64,000 nucleotides of DNA, from the NCBI RefSeq assembly GCF_019059575.1, contig NW_024882904.1, positions 1 through 64,000 on the forward strand, in the 5' to 3' direction. The first letter of the stretch is position 1; each line of letters begins with the position of its first letter. Shown here one piece after another: positions 12,154-23,761 of the stretch. The translations under genes and the position numbers were made by a program. The DNA comes from Amphibalanus amphitrite (lineage: Eukaryota; Arthropoda; Thecostraca; Balanomorpha; Balanidae). The notes beneath the pieces are model-generated. The model ran no database searches, was not told where the DNA came from, and was given only the letters and a program-made list of their open reading frames with translations.

Positions 12154-13344
12154 TTAACCCGCGCCCTGCTGGGGGGGTGTTTGAACACCCCCCCTTGTGG
12201 TTTTTCGCGAATATCTCAAAAACGGCGGCGCGGAGCGCCGCCGTTTTTGGTACACCTTATCATGCATCAATTCTACACATGTTGTGAAAATTTCAGACCA
12301 AGGTCATTCAAGGTCAGGTCACCAGGTCACTTGAAGTGACCTCACCTCATAAAAAGTTTCAATGTCTGTCATAGCTACACCGAGTGACCGATCGCTTTGA
12401 AACTTTCAGCGATTGCTAAGAGCAATAGCATGTACAAAATGTATATCTCAGAATTTTGATATCGATGACCTAAGGTCAGGTCAATTTTGCGACCTCCCCA
12501 TTATAAGTCAATGGGAGAAAATTGAAATGCGCCTCTTATGGATGAAAGACATTATAAACACTCCCAAACACCCAATTACAAGTGGTTTAGACACACTGAA
12601 CATGAAAATGGTGTCCGTGACCCTTGTTTTTGCCCTGAGGTCATCTTAGGTCACGAATGGTATCTAACAGTTTTTCGCAAATAACTTTTGATAGAGGCAT
12701 GCTAGAGCGATGAAAACGCCTTAGATGTGTTCAGCTCGACGATACGGATCGACTGATATGCAACATGACCCTTTCCGGTCAGGTCATGACCTTGACCTGA
12801 AGTCAAATTTTCAAGTTCACCTTTCAAGGTCAAGTTATAGTTCATTCGATGCGTCTTGACGAGAGGAACACGATGCCGGTAAAAGTAAGCTCGTACAGGG
12901 CTTGGGTCAAAAGTTATTGCAGAAAAACTGTTTCCGAAAAAATCGGCTATTTTTGCAGTTTTTGCCCCCTGCAGGCAAAACCGTTGACGTTAGGTCAAAT
13001 CTGAGAGAATTACTCAGAAAGGGCGTTAATAGGGCTATCGAATGCGCTTTTCCGCGGCGCTGTAGCTCTATTGGTTCCCGAGTTATGCGTTGGCTTCTTG
13101 GAAATTTTCGCCATTCGACCTGGAAATCGGCGAAATTTTGCCTTCAATGGCCTCTGGTGACCTGACCTTTGACCTGACCAAAAAATTGACCAAAGTGATT
13201 TCGTCATTATTTTTGACGCTCTTTCGAACGCCGCCTTCCGCGTATCGCTACGTGGCCCAGGAGCCGAGTTACAAGGGGGGGTGTTCAAACACCCCCCCCC
13301 AGCAGGGCGTGGAAATCCAGGACCCCCAGCCGGGCGCGGGTTAA
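12154..13344 (+). mobile_element. Family A TTAA element, complete
   Basis: TTAA at 12154-12157 and 13341-13344. The left end is CCCGCGCCCTGCTGGG with a GTGTTTGAACAC hairpin between G- and C-runs; the right end carries an extra inner copy of the terminal sequence. 1.19 kb without coding capacity. Interior rich in AGGTCA/TGACCT. Related copies at 19767, 40288 and 46048 share most of the interior. Confidence 0.88.
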
Positions 13345-13506
13345 GTGACCTGACCTGAAAACGTGGTTGATGTCAAGTGATCCGGCTTGAATGAAATGTA
13401 AGGCATGTGAAATGTCAGCCTTCTATCATCAGTGTGCTTTGAGCTACCGCAAAAAAAAATACATGGTGGCGGTATCCACCCCTTCTTCTCGGCCGGCGAG
13501 GGTTAA
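13345..13506 (+). mobile_element. Family D copy, right piece
   Basis: Matches the last 160 bp of the full family D copy (GATCCGGCTTGAATG, TCGGCCGGCGAGGG) and ends with TTAA. It is the continuation of 11580-12153 beyond the inserted family A element. Confidence 0.7.
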
Positions 13507-14092
13507 ACCTCGCTTCGAATTAATGCAGATAATGATGCGACCGAAAACAAAGCATTTATCTGTGTCTAGAACGGCCGCTGACTTGTTGGACAAGATCCCA
13601 ATGTTAATTCGCTAGATGGGAATAAAATACTCGGTATGTGATATATAGTTATACCCCTCGATTTGCCCTCGCGCGAAGTCTATTCTAATCATCACTGTCG
13701 CTTTTTTATCCGAGATGATGTCGCCGCTAAACGGGTTGTTTTGTTTGTTTGCTTGCGTTGAATGGCCATCACGGATTATTGAAGGATTACGATGAAATAG
13801 GATTGGGGCAAGGGAGGATATGCACTGCAGGTGTTTAATTTAGATCACAAAGGCATCATTTCCGCCTTCCGGCATCGTGCAGTCATTATCTTCTCCTCCT
13901 CTGCACTGTGGCATCTCTGCGCCCCACACACGGCGTCCTCACCCCACGGCCGGCCGCCGCCAACTGACCCACTCGCCGGGCGCCGCGACCTGACCCGTGT
14001 CGCTGCCGCGGCCTGCGCAATAGAGTCAGGGCTGGAATCCGGGGGTTCGGCCGGCCGGCCGCCTCTGGAGCGGGGGACTTTTTTAGTAGACC
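13507..14092. other. Intron sequence with a GC-rich segment beside array 2
   Basis: 13507-13900 shows nothing recognisable. 13900-14090 is GC-rich; on the minus strand it is open (RPAEPPDSSPDSIAQ) between a possible acceptor GCTCCAG and donor G|GTGAGG, but no domain is recognisable and its phase was not required by the gene model. Its right edge (GGGGGACTTTTTTAGTAGAC) resembles the edge of array 1 in inverse orientation. Confidence 0.3.
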
Positions 14093-15855
14093 TACTGTAC
14101 ACTACACTCCCACCACAGACACCACCAGTACACTACACTCCCACCACAGACACCACCAGTACACTACACTCCCACCACAGACACCACCAGTACACTACAC
14201 TCCCAACACAGACACCACCAGTACACTACACTCCCACCACAGACAACACCAGTACACTCCCCGCCCACCACAGACACCACCAGTACACTACACTCCCACC
14301 ACAGACACCACCAGTACACTACACTCCCACCACAGACACCACCAGTACACTACACTCCCACCACAGACACCACCAGTACACTACACTTCTACCACAAACA
14401 CCACCAGTACACTACACTCCCACCACAGACACCACCAGTACACTACACTCCCACCACAGACACCACCAGTACACTACACTCCCACCACAGACACCACCAG
14501 TACACTACACTTCTACCACAAACACCACCAGTACACTACACTCCCACCACAGACACCACCAGTACACTACACTCCCACCACAGACACCACCAGTACACTA
14601 CACTCCCACCACAGACACCACCAGTACACTACACTCCCACCACAGACACCACCAGTACACTACACTCCCACCACAGACACCACCAGTACACTACACTCCC
14701 ACCACAGACAACACCAGTACACTACACTCCCACCACAGACACCACCAGCACACTACACTCCCACCACAGACACCACCAGCACACTACACTCCCACCACAG
14801 ACACCACCAGTACACTACACTCCCACCACAGACACCACCAGTACACTACACTCCCACCACAGACACCACCAGTACACTACACTCCCACCACAGACAACAC
14901 CAGTACACTACACTCCCACCACAGACACCACCAGTACACTACACTCCCACTACAGACACCACCAGTACACTACACTCCCACCACAGACACCACCAGTACA
15001 CTACACTCCCAACACAGACACCACCAGTACACTACACTCCCACCACAGACACCACCAGTACACTACACTCCCACCACAGACACCACCAGTACACTACACT
15101 CCCACCACAGTCACCACCAGTACACTACACTCCCACCACAGACACCACCAGTACACTACACTCCCACCACAGACACCACCAGTACACTACACTCCCACCA
15201 CAGACACCACCAGCACACTACACTCCCACCACAGACACCACCAGTATACTACACTCCCACCACAGACACCACCAGTACACTACACTCCCACCACAGACAC
15301 CACCAGTACACTACACTCCCACCACAGACAACACCAGTACACTACACTCCCACCACAGACACCACCAGTACACTACACTCACACCACAGACACCACCAGT
15401 ACACTACACTCCCACCACAGACACCACCAGTATACTACACTCCCACCACAGACATCACCAGTACACTACACTCCCACCACAGACACCACCAGTACACTAC
15501 ACTCCCACCACAGACACCACCAGTACACTACACTTCTACCACAAACACCACCAGTACACTACACTCCCACCACAGACACCACCAGCACACTACACTCCCA
15601 CCACAGACACCACCAGTACACTACACTCCCACCACAGACACCACCAGTACACTACACTCCCACCACAGACACCACCAGTACACTACACTTCTACCACAAA
15701 CACCACCAGTGCACTACACTCCCACCACAGACACCACCAGTACACTACACTCCCACCACAGACACCACCAGTACATACACTCCCACCACAGACATCACCA
15801 GTACACTAAACTCACACCACAGACACCACCAGTACACTACACTCCCACCACAGAG
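14093..15855. repeat. 31-bp minisatellite array 2
   Basis: About 57 copies of the same 31-bp unit as array 1 and in the same orientation, with the same classes of variant unit. Long stop-free stretches again produce spurious frames. Array 2 lies 6.4 kb from array 1 in the same intron of the synaptotagmin-like gene. Confidence 0.97.
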
Positions 15856-15867
15856 TGTAGTGGTGGT

Positions 15868-16240
15868 GGTAGTTTTCATTCGAGTGAGGAATAATCCAAG
15901 GGCAGGAAGCATGTATGTTTGTTTGCATACTTTGCAAGTTAAGAAGCTGCATTAGCAGATACTCGCTAATATTAGATCCAGCCAAGTCCAAACGCATTCC
16001 ACGGGATCTGTTTCTGATGCGTCAACAATATTTTTCGTCCGAGGGCGGATACGATACAAAAAAAAATATTTTTGCACAGCTCTATTCCTTGAATAATTTC
16101 TCTGCAACGCCTTATTCCTAGCTAAGCGAATTAACTAGTCCACCCTGGTTGAATAAATAAGGCGATTTCGCCAAAAGGTCGCGGAAAACCGACCGAATAC
16201 GGCCGCGCTCAATGTTAATTTGGGCATGTAGTCGTTCCTA
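15868..16240 (-). repeat. Dispersed repeat R1, copy 2
   Basis: Inverse of 2985-3365 over about 370 bp. It begins 12 bp after the last 31-bp unit and stops exactly where the family B element starts. Confidence 0.7.
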
Positions 16241-16241
16241 G

Positions 16242-17113
16242 TTAACCCGGCAGTTGCTGGGGTATTTCGCCACCCACTGTTTGCTGGGGGGGGGGGCGTT
16301 AAACGCCCCCAGCCGATAACTCGAGAACCAATAGGCGCAGCGAAACGCACGAGGCGGCAAACGAAAGAACGCGACGAGACGCTTCAGATGAGTACTTTAA
16401 AGTTGAATTTTGAGGTCACAGGTCAGGTCAAGGTCAGGTCAAACACCTGAAATCGGGCTTTCAGTAGCATGGACTTCAGGACTTCGCAATGGGCGCCTCT
16501 CGTCATAAACTCTGTCAAAACGGTGCACAATCCATCATAGAAGGCCTACAAGAGTGTCAGCTCCATGCAGGGGTCAGTCAAGCATAGGTCAGGGTCAAGG
16601 TCAGGTCAACCGGGCAGGCACATATCCCCGAAAATAAAAACTGATATTCGCAGCCTGTGACACATGTTTTATGGGTAATTTGGGGCGTAGAGCACGATGG
16701 TGACATTCATTTTATCATATGTGTACGTGTTTGGCTAAAAAAGCTCAATTTAAGAAATGCATGTATCATGGTCGTGAAGTAGTCACGAGAAATTGCCAAG
16801 ATTCAGTTCAAGATTTTGGAAAATGCGGAACGATAATCAATAATCGAAGATAGCCATCTGATTGTTCATGGTATTGGCAGTCTAATGGCGTTTACGGCAT
16901 GTCTGTATGTCTATTCTGTGATTTTATATGATTTTTTGAACATATGCCGTTTTTGGTCGAAAACTCAGAAATCATGACGTCACTAAAACCTCGATATCTC
17001 AAAAATTTTCCGACCAATTTTTTTGAAACTTTGTCGCCGTTTTTATGCTATGGCCCGGCGAAAAAAGTGGGGGCGTTTAACGCCCCCCCCCCCCCCAGCA
17101 ACTCGCGGGTTAA
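16242..17113 (+). mobile_element. Family B TTAA element, complete
   Basis: TTAA at 16242-16245 and 17110-17113; ends CCCGGCAGTTGCTGG and CCAGCAACTCGCGGG, with G-run/CGTTAAACG/C-run hairpins. 872 bp, non-coding. The interior has AGGTCA runs near 16415-16440 and 16565-16605. Copies: 22832-23761 (inverse) and 30606-31447. Confidence 0.87.
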
Positions 17114-17199
17114 GCTCAAATTAGATCAAGTGACTCATAAGGAGTGAAAAAGCGACAAAAGCATGAATTTCTCTATAGCGGCGGGCTGCCGGGTTGCCA

Positions 17200-17396
17200 G
17201 ACGGCGCACCGGTATTTCCACTTTTGACACACCATGCTCCCTTACCTTTAGAGACTCTTAGCTTAGAAAGGGTTCAAAACAGAGCATCAAGGCTCATAAC
17301 CGGAGCTTTTCGAAGGACACCAACAAATTCACTGCTAGTAGAATTAGGACTTACAACATTGCATACAAGAAGAGAAATAAGCACACTTAACCTTCG
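17200..17396 (+). pseudogene. LINE fragment, reverse transcriptase C-terminal part
   Basis: The plus-strand translation has ERVQNRASRLITGAFR and ELGLTTLHTRREI, typical of the region after the RT domain in jockey/CR1-group LINEs. Only about 60 codons remain; a family A-like element starts at the TTAA at 17397 and cuts it off. Not obviously part of the LINE at 41470-44340. Confidence 0.6.
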
Positions 17397-18500
17397 CCCC
17401 AGTGGGGGGGGGACGTATGTTACCACCCTGTCGCGTTTTTTGCGTATAAATAAAAAACCGCGGCGCGTAGCGCCGCGCCGCTTATCATAGTTTTTTGTAC
17501 ATCAATATTGGACAAGGTGTGAAATATTTGACCCCAGGTCATGTCAGGTCAGGTCACCAGGTCAAGTTAACTGACCAGGCCTAAAAAAAAAGTTTGCTAT
17601 CATGTCCAGCCTGCAGTGTTTGTCAGAAAGGTTTTAAACTTGGTGGATTGCATGCTGTTATGGGCGCCTACAATTTTTATATCTCGGATTTTTTATATCC
17701 GTGACCTAAGGTCAGGTCAGTGGCGTGACCTTACCATTACAAGTCAATGGAGAAAAATGAAAATGCCTCTAGATCCGTGTGTACGCATAGGAACAGTCCA
17801 AATATTTCAGAATCACGATGATTTGGACCACCCGTGACGACCAAGGTGTCTTTTTTGATGATAGCCTCTAGAAAGGTCATCCGAGGTCATTTGAGGCTAC
17901 AAACAGATTTTTGCCAATAACTCTCGATTGGAAAGAGATAGGACGCTGGGGATGGCCTCATTGTGTTTGTCTTGTTGAGACGCATCGAATGATATGCAAC
18001 ATGACCTTTTCCGGTCAGGTCATGACCTTGACCTGAGGTCAAATTTTTAAGTTGACCTTTCAATGTCAAATAATAGTTCATTCGACGCGTCTCGTCGAGA
18101 GCAACACGATTCTGATAATAGAAATGTCGTGGCTTTTTCTAGTCAAAAGTTATTGTCGAAAAACACTTTGCGAAAAACAGCTATTTTTGGAATTTTTGCT
18201 CTCTGGAGGCTAAACCGTTGACCTGAGGTCAATTTTGATGATAACCTTTTCAAATGAAGAGTTCAAAAGCTATCGATTGCTTTTCCAAGCGTTTTTCTAG
18301 CTATCATAGTTGCTGAGATAAATGCATGTTTTCTGAAAAATATAATGACCTTTGGCAAATTTTGACCTTTGATGACCTCCAGTGACCCAAATATTGCTCC
18401 AAGATTAAAAATGACCGAAATACTTTCAAACGTACGCATTGAGAGCTATCGACTGCTTTTTACCGCGTCTTTCTAGCCCTCTTAGTTTTTGAGTTAGAGG
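17397..18500 (+). mobile_element. Family A-like TTAA element, right side interrupted
   Basis: Starts TTAA-CCTTCGCCCCAGTGG with a G-run hairpin and a GCGGCGCGTAGCGCCGC palindrome, then a family A-like interior (GGTCAGGTCACCAGGTCA at 17540, TGACCTTGACCTGAGGTCA near 18025). A hAT element is inserted at 18501. No right terminus was identified after it, so the element is incomplete or the end is decayed. Confidence 0.65.
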
Positions 18501-21168
18501 CAGTGGCGGATCTACGTTGGGGCAAAATGGGCAATTGCCCCCCCCTAAACGGAAAACCTCTGGGCAAACATATCTTTTTGCCCCCCCTAAAAAAACTACA
18601 ACTTGAATGCTAAAAATATGGTGTTTGAAAAGAAAATGTGAAATAAATGGAGGACTAGAAGGTTGTCATATTCGTGATATTAAGTTGTGAGCTGATAAAA
18701 AGTCCTCCGCCCCATGAATGTCAGTCCATCATCCATCAGCAGTGTTACTACTGCTACTGCTACCAAAAAGAAAAAAAATAACGCGATTTATTGAAACCTT
18801 GAACCAAGTAAACAAACCGTCAACAGCAGACCGCCAGACGCCTGTCACTCCAGTGGGGTCAGGGGTCACCACACTGGTGAGCGGTTGTACAGTGGTGGGT
18901 TTGCATGGGTATATAAGAAGTGTTTGCATAATATTTTATTGCTAGATAGCATGGGTGTAGGAGCTGAAAAAATATTGGTGGGTCTAAATATCCATTAGTA
19001 CCTAGCATTTCCACTGTGGCTACATTAGTTATGTCCAGAGGCGGATACAGCCATTTCCAAAGGGGGTGCCAAAAGGGTGCCAAAGTCCGAGAGTCTCTAC
19101 AAGAGCTGCATATGTGTATGCATGAAGTGCGAGATAGGTTTCTGAGAGGAATAACGTAAAGAAGATTACCAATCGCGGCTTTTTCATGAGCCATACCGTT
19201 ATCTAACGGGGACAAACACAGAAAGGCTCAGTCAGAGCTTTTGGTTTGCGAGGTGTTGGAGAAGCTCAGTATGTTGTGGGAACTTAACGCTGTTCAGTGT
19301 GATTCCGTTGGCTGTTGCGCTGTGGTCCTATGTAGTCTGTAGAAGCATCGTTTATCTCCTCTCGAAAGTAACACTGTATAATTTTGCTAGCTCGCGAAGT
19401 TTAGTCCCAAAGTTAAGGAATGTTCATTGTAATTGCATCAATAAATGCAGGACCGAAAACAAATGCGCTGTTCTTCGTCTATTTCTTGTTGGGATTCTTA
19501 ATCGACTGATCTCATTTTCTATTACCGGAAACAACTGTTAATACGTTTAACTACGTGGCAACCCTGACTGCGTATAGTATCGCAGGTACGCTGATGTGGC
19601 CTTTGGTCGTGGGCATTTACACATGAACCTGCTGCTGCGACCCTTATCGGTCTCCGGATACAGAAGCCCTTGAGAACCGGCGCGGGCGAACCTTTCGGAC
19701 GAGGTCTTGCCGAGGTGATGCGGGAGGTAGAGGACGGACCGTCCATAGCGCCGGTGAGCTATTCTCTAACCCGCGCCGGGCCGGTGCTCTGAGATTCCGC
19801 GCCGGGCCGCGGGGGGTGTTTGAACACCCCCCTTTTAACTCGGCTCCTGGGCCACGTAGCGACACGCGGTAAGCGGCAATCGAAAGAACGTCAAAAATAA
19901 GGACGAAAACACTTCGGTCATTTTTTGGGTCAGGTCAAAGGTCAGGTCACCAGAGGTCACCAAAGGTAAAATGTTGACTATTTCAACATTTTGGAAACTG
20001 CCAACGGCTATCTCGGGAACCGATAGAGCTACAGCGCCGCAAAAAAGCGCATTCGATAGCCCTTTTTACAGACCTTTCTGAGTAATGTTCTCAGATTTGA
20101 CCTCAGGTCAACAGTTTAGCCTCCAGAGGGCAAAAACTCCAAAAATAGCCGTTTTTACGAAAAACGGTTTTTCGGCAATAACTTTTGACTCAAAAGAGCT
20201 ATGACATTACTTTTGCCAGCATCGTGTTCCTCTCGTCAAGACGCGTCGTATGAAGTGTAATTTGACCTTGAAAGGTCAACTTGAAAATTTGACATCAGGT
20301 CAAGGTCATGACCTGACCGGAAAAGGTCATGTTGCATATCAGCTGATCCGCAACGTCGAGCCGAACACATCTAAGGCGTTTTCAGCGCTCTAGCGCTCCT
20401 CTATCAGAAGTTAGCATCGAAAAACTGTTAGATTCTGTTCGTGACCTGAGATGACCTCGGGGACATAACGAGGGGTCACAGTTGCCATTTTCTGGTTCAG
20501 TGTGTCTATTTTACCTACATCTCGATGTTTGAGAGTGTCTAGAGTAGCGTTCGTGCAAAACAGACGCTTTTCAATTTTCTCCCATTGACTTATAATGGAG
20601 AGGCCGCAAAATTGACCTGACCTTAGGTCACCGATATCAAAATTCCGAGATACACATTTTATAGATAGTGTTGCTTTAATCAATCGCTGAAAGTTTCAAG
20701 GCAATCGTTCAGTCGGTGTAGCTATGACGAGCATTCTTATTTTTTCTGAGGTGAGGTCACTTGGCGTGACCTGGTGACCTGACCTAAGGTGACCTGGGTC
20801 TGAAATTTTCACAACATGTGCGGAAAAGATGCACAAACAGGTGTGCCAAAAACGGCGGCGCTCCGCGCCGCCGTTTTTGAGATATCTGCGAAAAACCGCA
20901 AGGGGGTGTTCAAACACCCCCGGCCCGGCGCGGGCTAACTATCTCCCGGAGTCAGGGTGGCTGCAAATTTTTTTTTTGCGCTGCCCTGGCTTGGCCGGAC
21001 TGACAAAAATGTAAAAAATAAAAAAAGTAATTCCCGAAATCCGAGGAGAAAAATAGGGGTAGCTCGTTTTTTTTTTTTGCCCTAAGACTGGATGTTTGAA
21101 ATTCTCGCCGACTTGCCTGGCGGCGCAATGTTTGCCCCCCCTAAACTCAAATCCTAGATCCGCCACTG
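18501..21168. mobile_element. hAT-type element with 8-bp target duplication
   Basis: Terminal inverted repeat CAGTGGCGGATCTA at both ends and an exact 8-bp duplication GTTAGAGG (18493-18500 and 21169-21176), the hallmark of hAT transposons. 2.67 kb, no recognisable transposase, so non-autonomous or decayed. It carries a family A element at 19767-20938. Confidence 0.85.
19767..20938 (-). mobile_element. Family A element flanked by CTAA instead of TTAA
   Basis: Ends CCCGCGCCGGGCCGG and CCGGCCCGGCGCGGG, with GTGTTTGAACAC hairpins and a GGCGGCGCTCCGCGCCGCC palindrome near the right end. Both flanks read CTAA on the plus strand (19767-19770 and 20935-20938). 1.17 kb, non-coding. Lies inside the hAT element. 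Confidence 0.82.
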
Positions 21169-21176
21169 GTTAGAGG

Positions 21177-21715
21177 TGGGTCGAAAATCGGTGGCGACGC
21201 CACTACATGCCGCAACGTGTATCCATGTGTTTGCCCATCAAATGAGGAGCACATTGAGTGGTCATAAACATAGCAAAACGCAATGTACTCCAGTTTACAT
21301 GCAAACAATATGTGAGAACGAACTTTTGGGACACCCTGTACTCTGATGTATGGGTACAGGTGCAGCACAGCTCCTCTCTATTCATCCGAGGAGGGCCGGC
21401 TGGACGCCCTTCGAGCCGGATGGGTGAAGGTGGCATTCGGACTGCCCCGCTTCGCACGCCGCTCCGCCCTCTTGGCGGCCGCCGGTTGGGCACCAGTTCG
21501 AGAGTTGTTGAGAACCGCAACATTCTCTGCTCTCAGGTCAGCGATGGTAGCGGAGCATCGCTTAGAACAGGTCATAATCACATCCCTAGCAAAGCTGACC
21601 TCGTGCCCCAGCTGGACACCTGCAGATTCCTTCTCAATGTATTAGAACTCAATTTGAAATGCACAGCATCGACTAGCTAGCGGTAATGGAATGACGACTG
21701 GGGATCCAGCGGAGC
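21177..21715. other. Intron sequence with possible decayed transposon pieces
   Basis: About 21240-21345 on the minus strand has an ending TTTTGGGACACCCTGTA like a mariner-type terminus. 21380-21650 is open in several frames; plus-strand RRSALLAAAGWAPVRELL loosely resembles a LINE RT tail. Neither is certain. Confidence 0.3.
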
Positions 21716-21716
21716 T

Positions 21717-21938
21717 GACGTTGCGGATGGCGTTGGTGCGGCTCACCTAATGTCCCGGACGGCGTTGGTGCGGCTAACCTGATGTCCCGGACGGCGTTGG
21801 TGCGGCTCACCTGATGTCCCGGACGGCGTTGGTGCGGCTCACCTGATGTCCCGGACGGCGTTGGTGCGGCTCACCTGATGTCCCGGACGGCGTTGGTGCG
21901 GCTCACCTGATGTCCCGGACGGCGTTGGTGAGGTGCAC
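21717..21938. repeat. 32-bp tandem array containing repeated 5' splice sites
   Basis: Six full copies plus one degenerate copy of a 32-bp unit, 21717-21938, continuous with the 3' end of the exon at 21907-22049. On the minus strand each copy repeats the last exon codons (ACGCCGTCCGGGACATCAG) followed by GTGAG; candidate donors recur every 32 bp at about 21905, 21873, 21841, 21809, 21777 (GTTAG) and 21745. Confidence 0.93.
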
Positions 21939-22049
21939 GCCAGCGCGCAGGCTGTGTGTCACCATGCCCAGCGGCACGTGCTTCCTGTTTCGGCGGCTGT
22001 CGTACACCGATATCCGGATGCTGTGCTCCGACAGCCGCCGCTGCGGAAT
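21907..22049 (-). CDS. Synaptotagmin-like gene, C2A second half exon
   Basis: 143 bp, phase 0 in (GACTCCAG acceptor) and phase 2 out (CATCAG|GTGAGC). Translation: IPQRRLSEHSIRISVYDSRR, then NRKHVPLGMVTHSL, then GVHLTNAVRDI. It matches C2A strands 5-8 (synaptotagmin-1 has [20 protein letters not shown] here, followed by FSKHDIIG). Ca2+ loop 3 keeps the first Asp (VYD) but has Arg and Val where the next two ligands should be, so Ca2+ binding is unlikely. The acceptor polypyrimidine tract is weak; 24 bp upstream a 20-bp tandem repeat begins, and the donor lies inside a 32-bp array. The donor used is taken as the one nearest the exon body. Confidence 0.8.
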
Positions 22050-22073
22050 CTGGAGTCACATACTGGCATCAGA

Positions 22074-22216
22074 GGCGGGCACGTGCAGTCAGAGGCGGGG
22101 ACGTGCGGTCAGAAGCGGGGACGTGCGATCAGAGGCAGGGACGTGCGGTCAAAAGAGACGGGACGTCAGAGGCGGGGACGTGCAGTCAGAGGCGGGGACG
22201 TGCGGTCAGAGGCGGG
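22074..22216. repeat. 20-bp tandem repeat upstream of the C2A exon acceptor
   Basis: About seven copies of GTGCGGTCAGAGGCGGGGAC with small changes. On the minus strand it ends about 25 bp before the acceptor at 22050, and its minus-strand sequence (CCCCGCCTCTGAC) is pyrimidine-rich. Confidence 0.88.
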
Positions 22217-22831
22217 CCGCGCGCCAGATCCCCTATGTTATGTTTTTTCCTGTCAATCCAGGTCATCGATTCATGACTTTGACAAATGACAGTTTGACAG
22301 TTGACAGTTTGACAGTTGACAGGCGTAGAACACGATGGTGACATTCATTTTATCATATGTGCATGACTCATGCATGCAAGATACATGTGCATTTAATATC
22401 AGCACAGTGCACAGTGCACACACAACAGTTATGGACTCATTTACATTTTACAACATAAATATCATTTTCTTTTCCTTCAATGTTGGCCATTGAAGGAAAA
22501 GAAAATAAGGCAGTGTGACTTGCTGAGTTCAGTGGCAAAATCTTATGACAGCAAGTTTGTCCGGGTTCACAAACATCCAAGCTTTGCACCTTTTTGTTTC
22601 CAAGGCAAGTATTTATACCTTTCTTTCATGCTATCCAAAAAAATATTTGAAATATTCATTATCATTTATCTTGAAAATCTTGCGATTTTGGCCTTAGCAA
22701 TGTCAATGCATCTTCCCTGCTTGCCGCACAACTCAAGTTCCACCAAAAAGTAGTTGGTATTAGTAGCTGGTGCCTTGCAATGTCAAATGTAGGACTGAAT
22801 TATGAATATGTGAAAACAGTGACATATTTAT
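22217..22831. other. Intron sequence with short repeats
   Basis: 22270-22322 has a short GACAGTTTGACAGTT tandem. 22325-22360 matches the family B interior (ACACGATGGTGACATTCATT), a small fragment. 22480-22750 is AT-rich with no supported exon. Confidence 0.4.
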
Positions 22832-23761
22832 TTAACCCGCGAGTTGCTGGGGGGGGGCGTTAAACGCCCCACTTTTTCGCCGGGCCATAGCATAAAAACG
22901 GCGCGCCGCAGGCGCGCCAAATTTTGGGTACCTGTGGGGAATTGATTGAAGCTTATTGTGACCAAGTTTCAAAAAATCGGTCGGAAAATTTTTGAGTTAT
23001 CGAGGTTTCAGTGACGTCATGATTTCTGAGTTTTCGACCAAAAACGGCATATGTTCAAAAAATCATATTAAATCACAGAATAGACATACAGACATGCCGT
23101 AAACGCCATTAGACTGCCAATAGGTACCATGTACAATCAAATGGCTATCTTCGATTATTGATTATCGTTCCGCATTTTCCAAATTCTTGAACTGAATCTT
23201 GGCAATTTCTTGCGACTTCTTCACGACTATGATACATGCATTTCTTAAATTGACATTTTTTAGCCAAACACGTACACATATGATAAAATGAATGTCACCA
23301 TCGTGTTCTACGCCCCAAATTACCCTTAAAACATGTGTCACAGGCTACGAATATCAGTTTTGATTTTCGGGTGTATGTGCCTGCCCGGTTGACCTGACCC
23401 TGACCCTGACCTATGCTTGACTGACCCCTACATGGAGCTGACACTCTTGTAGGCCTTATATGATGGATTGTGCACCGTTTTGACAGAGTTTATGACGAGA
23501 GACGCCCTTTGCGAAGTCCTGAAGTCCATGCTACTGAAAGCCCGATTTCACGTGTTTGACCTGACCTTGACCCGACCTGTGACCTATAAATTCAGCTTTG
23601 AAGTACTCATCTGAAGCGTCTCGTCGCGTTCTTTCGTTTGCCGCCTCGTGCGTTTCGCTGCGCCTATTGGTTCTCGAGTTATCGGCTGGGGGCGTTTAAC
23701 GCCCCCCCCCCCCCCCCAGCAAACGGAGGGTGGCGAAATACCCCAGCAACTGCCGGGTTAA
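22832..23761 (-). mobile_element. Family B TTAA element, complete, inverse orientation
   Basis: TTAA at 22832-22835 and 23758-23761, ends as in the 16242 copy but inverted. 930 bp. Interior carries the same ordered blocks (CGTACACATATGATAAAATG, TGACCTGACCTTGACC). Confidence 0.87.

Noticed and set aside
4836-15855. CRISPR-like regular repeats
   Set aside because: Units are contiguous without unique spacers, and the window is eukaryotic.
13831-15894. 687-codon reading frame
   Set aside because: Same 31-bp array; only the first 90 codons are non-repetitive and show no domain.
21258-21680. 140-codon plus-strand frame
   Set aside because: Overlaps open frames on both strands in GC-rich sequence and a transposon-like end; no domain.
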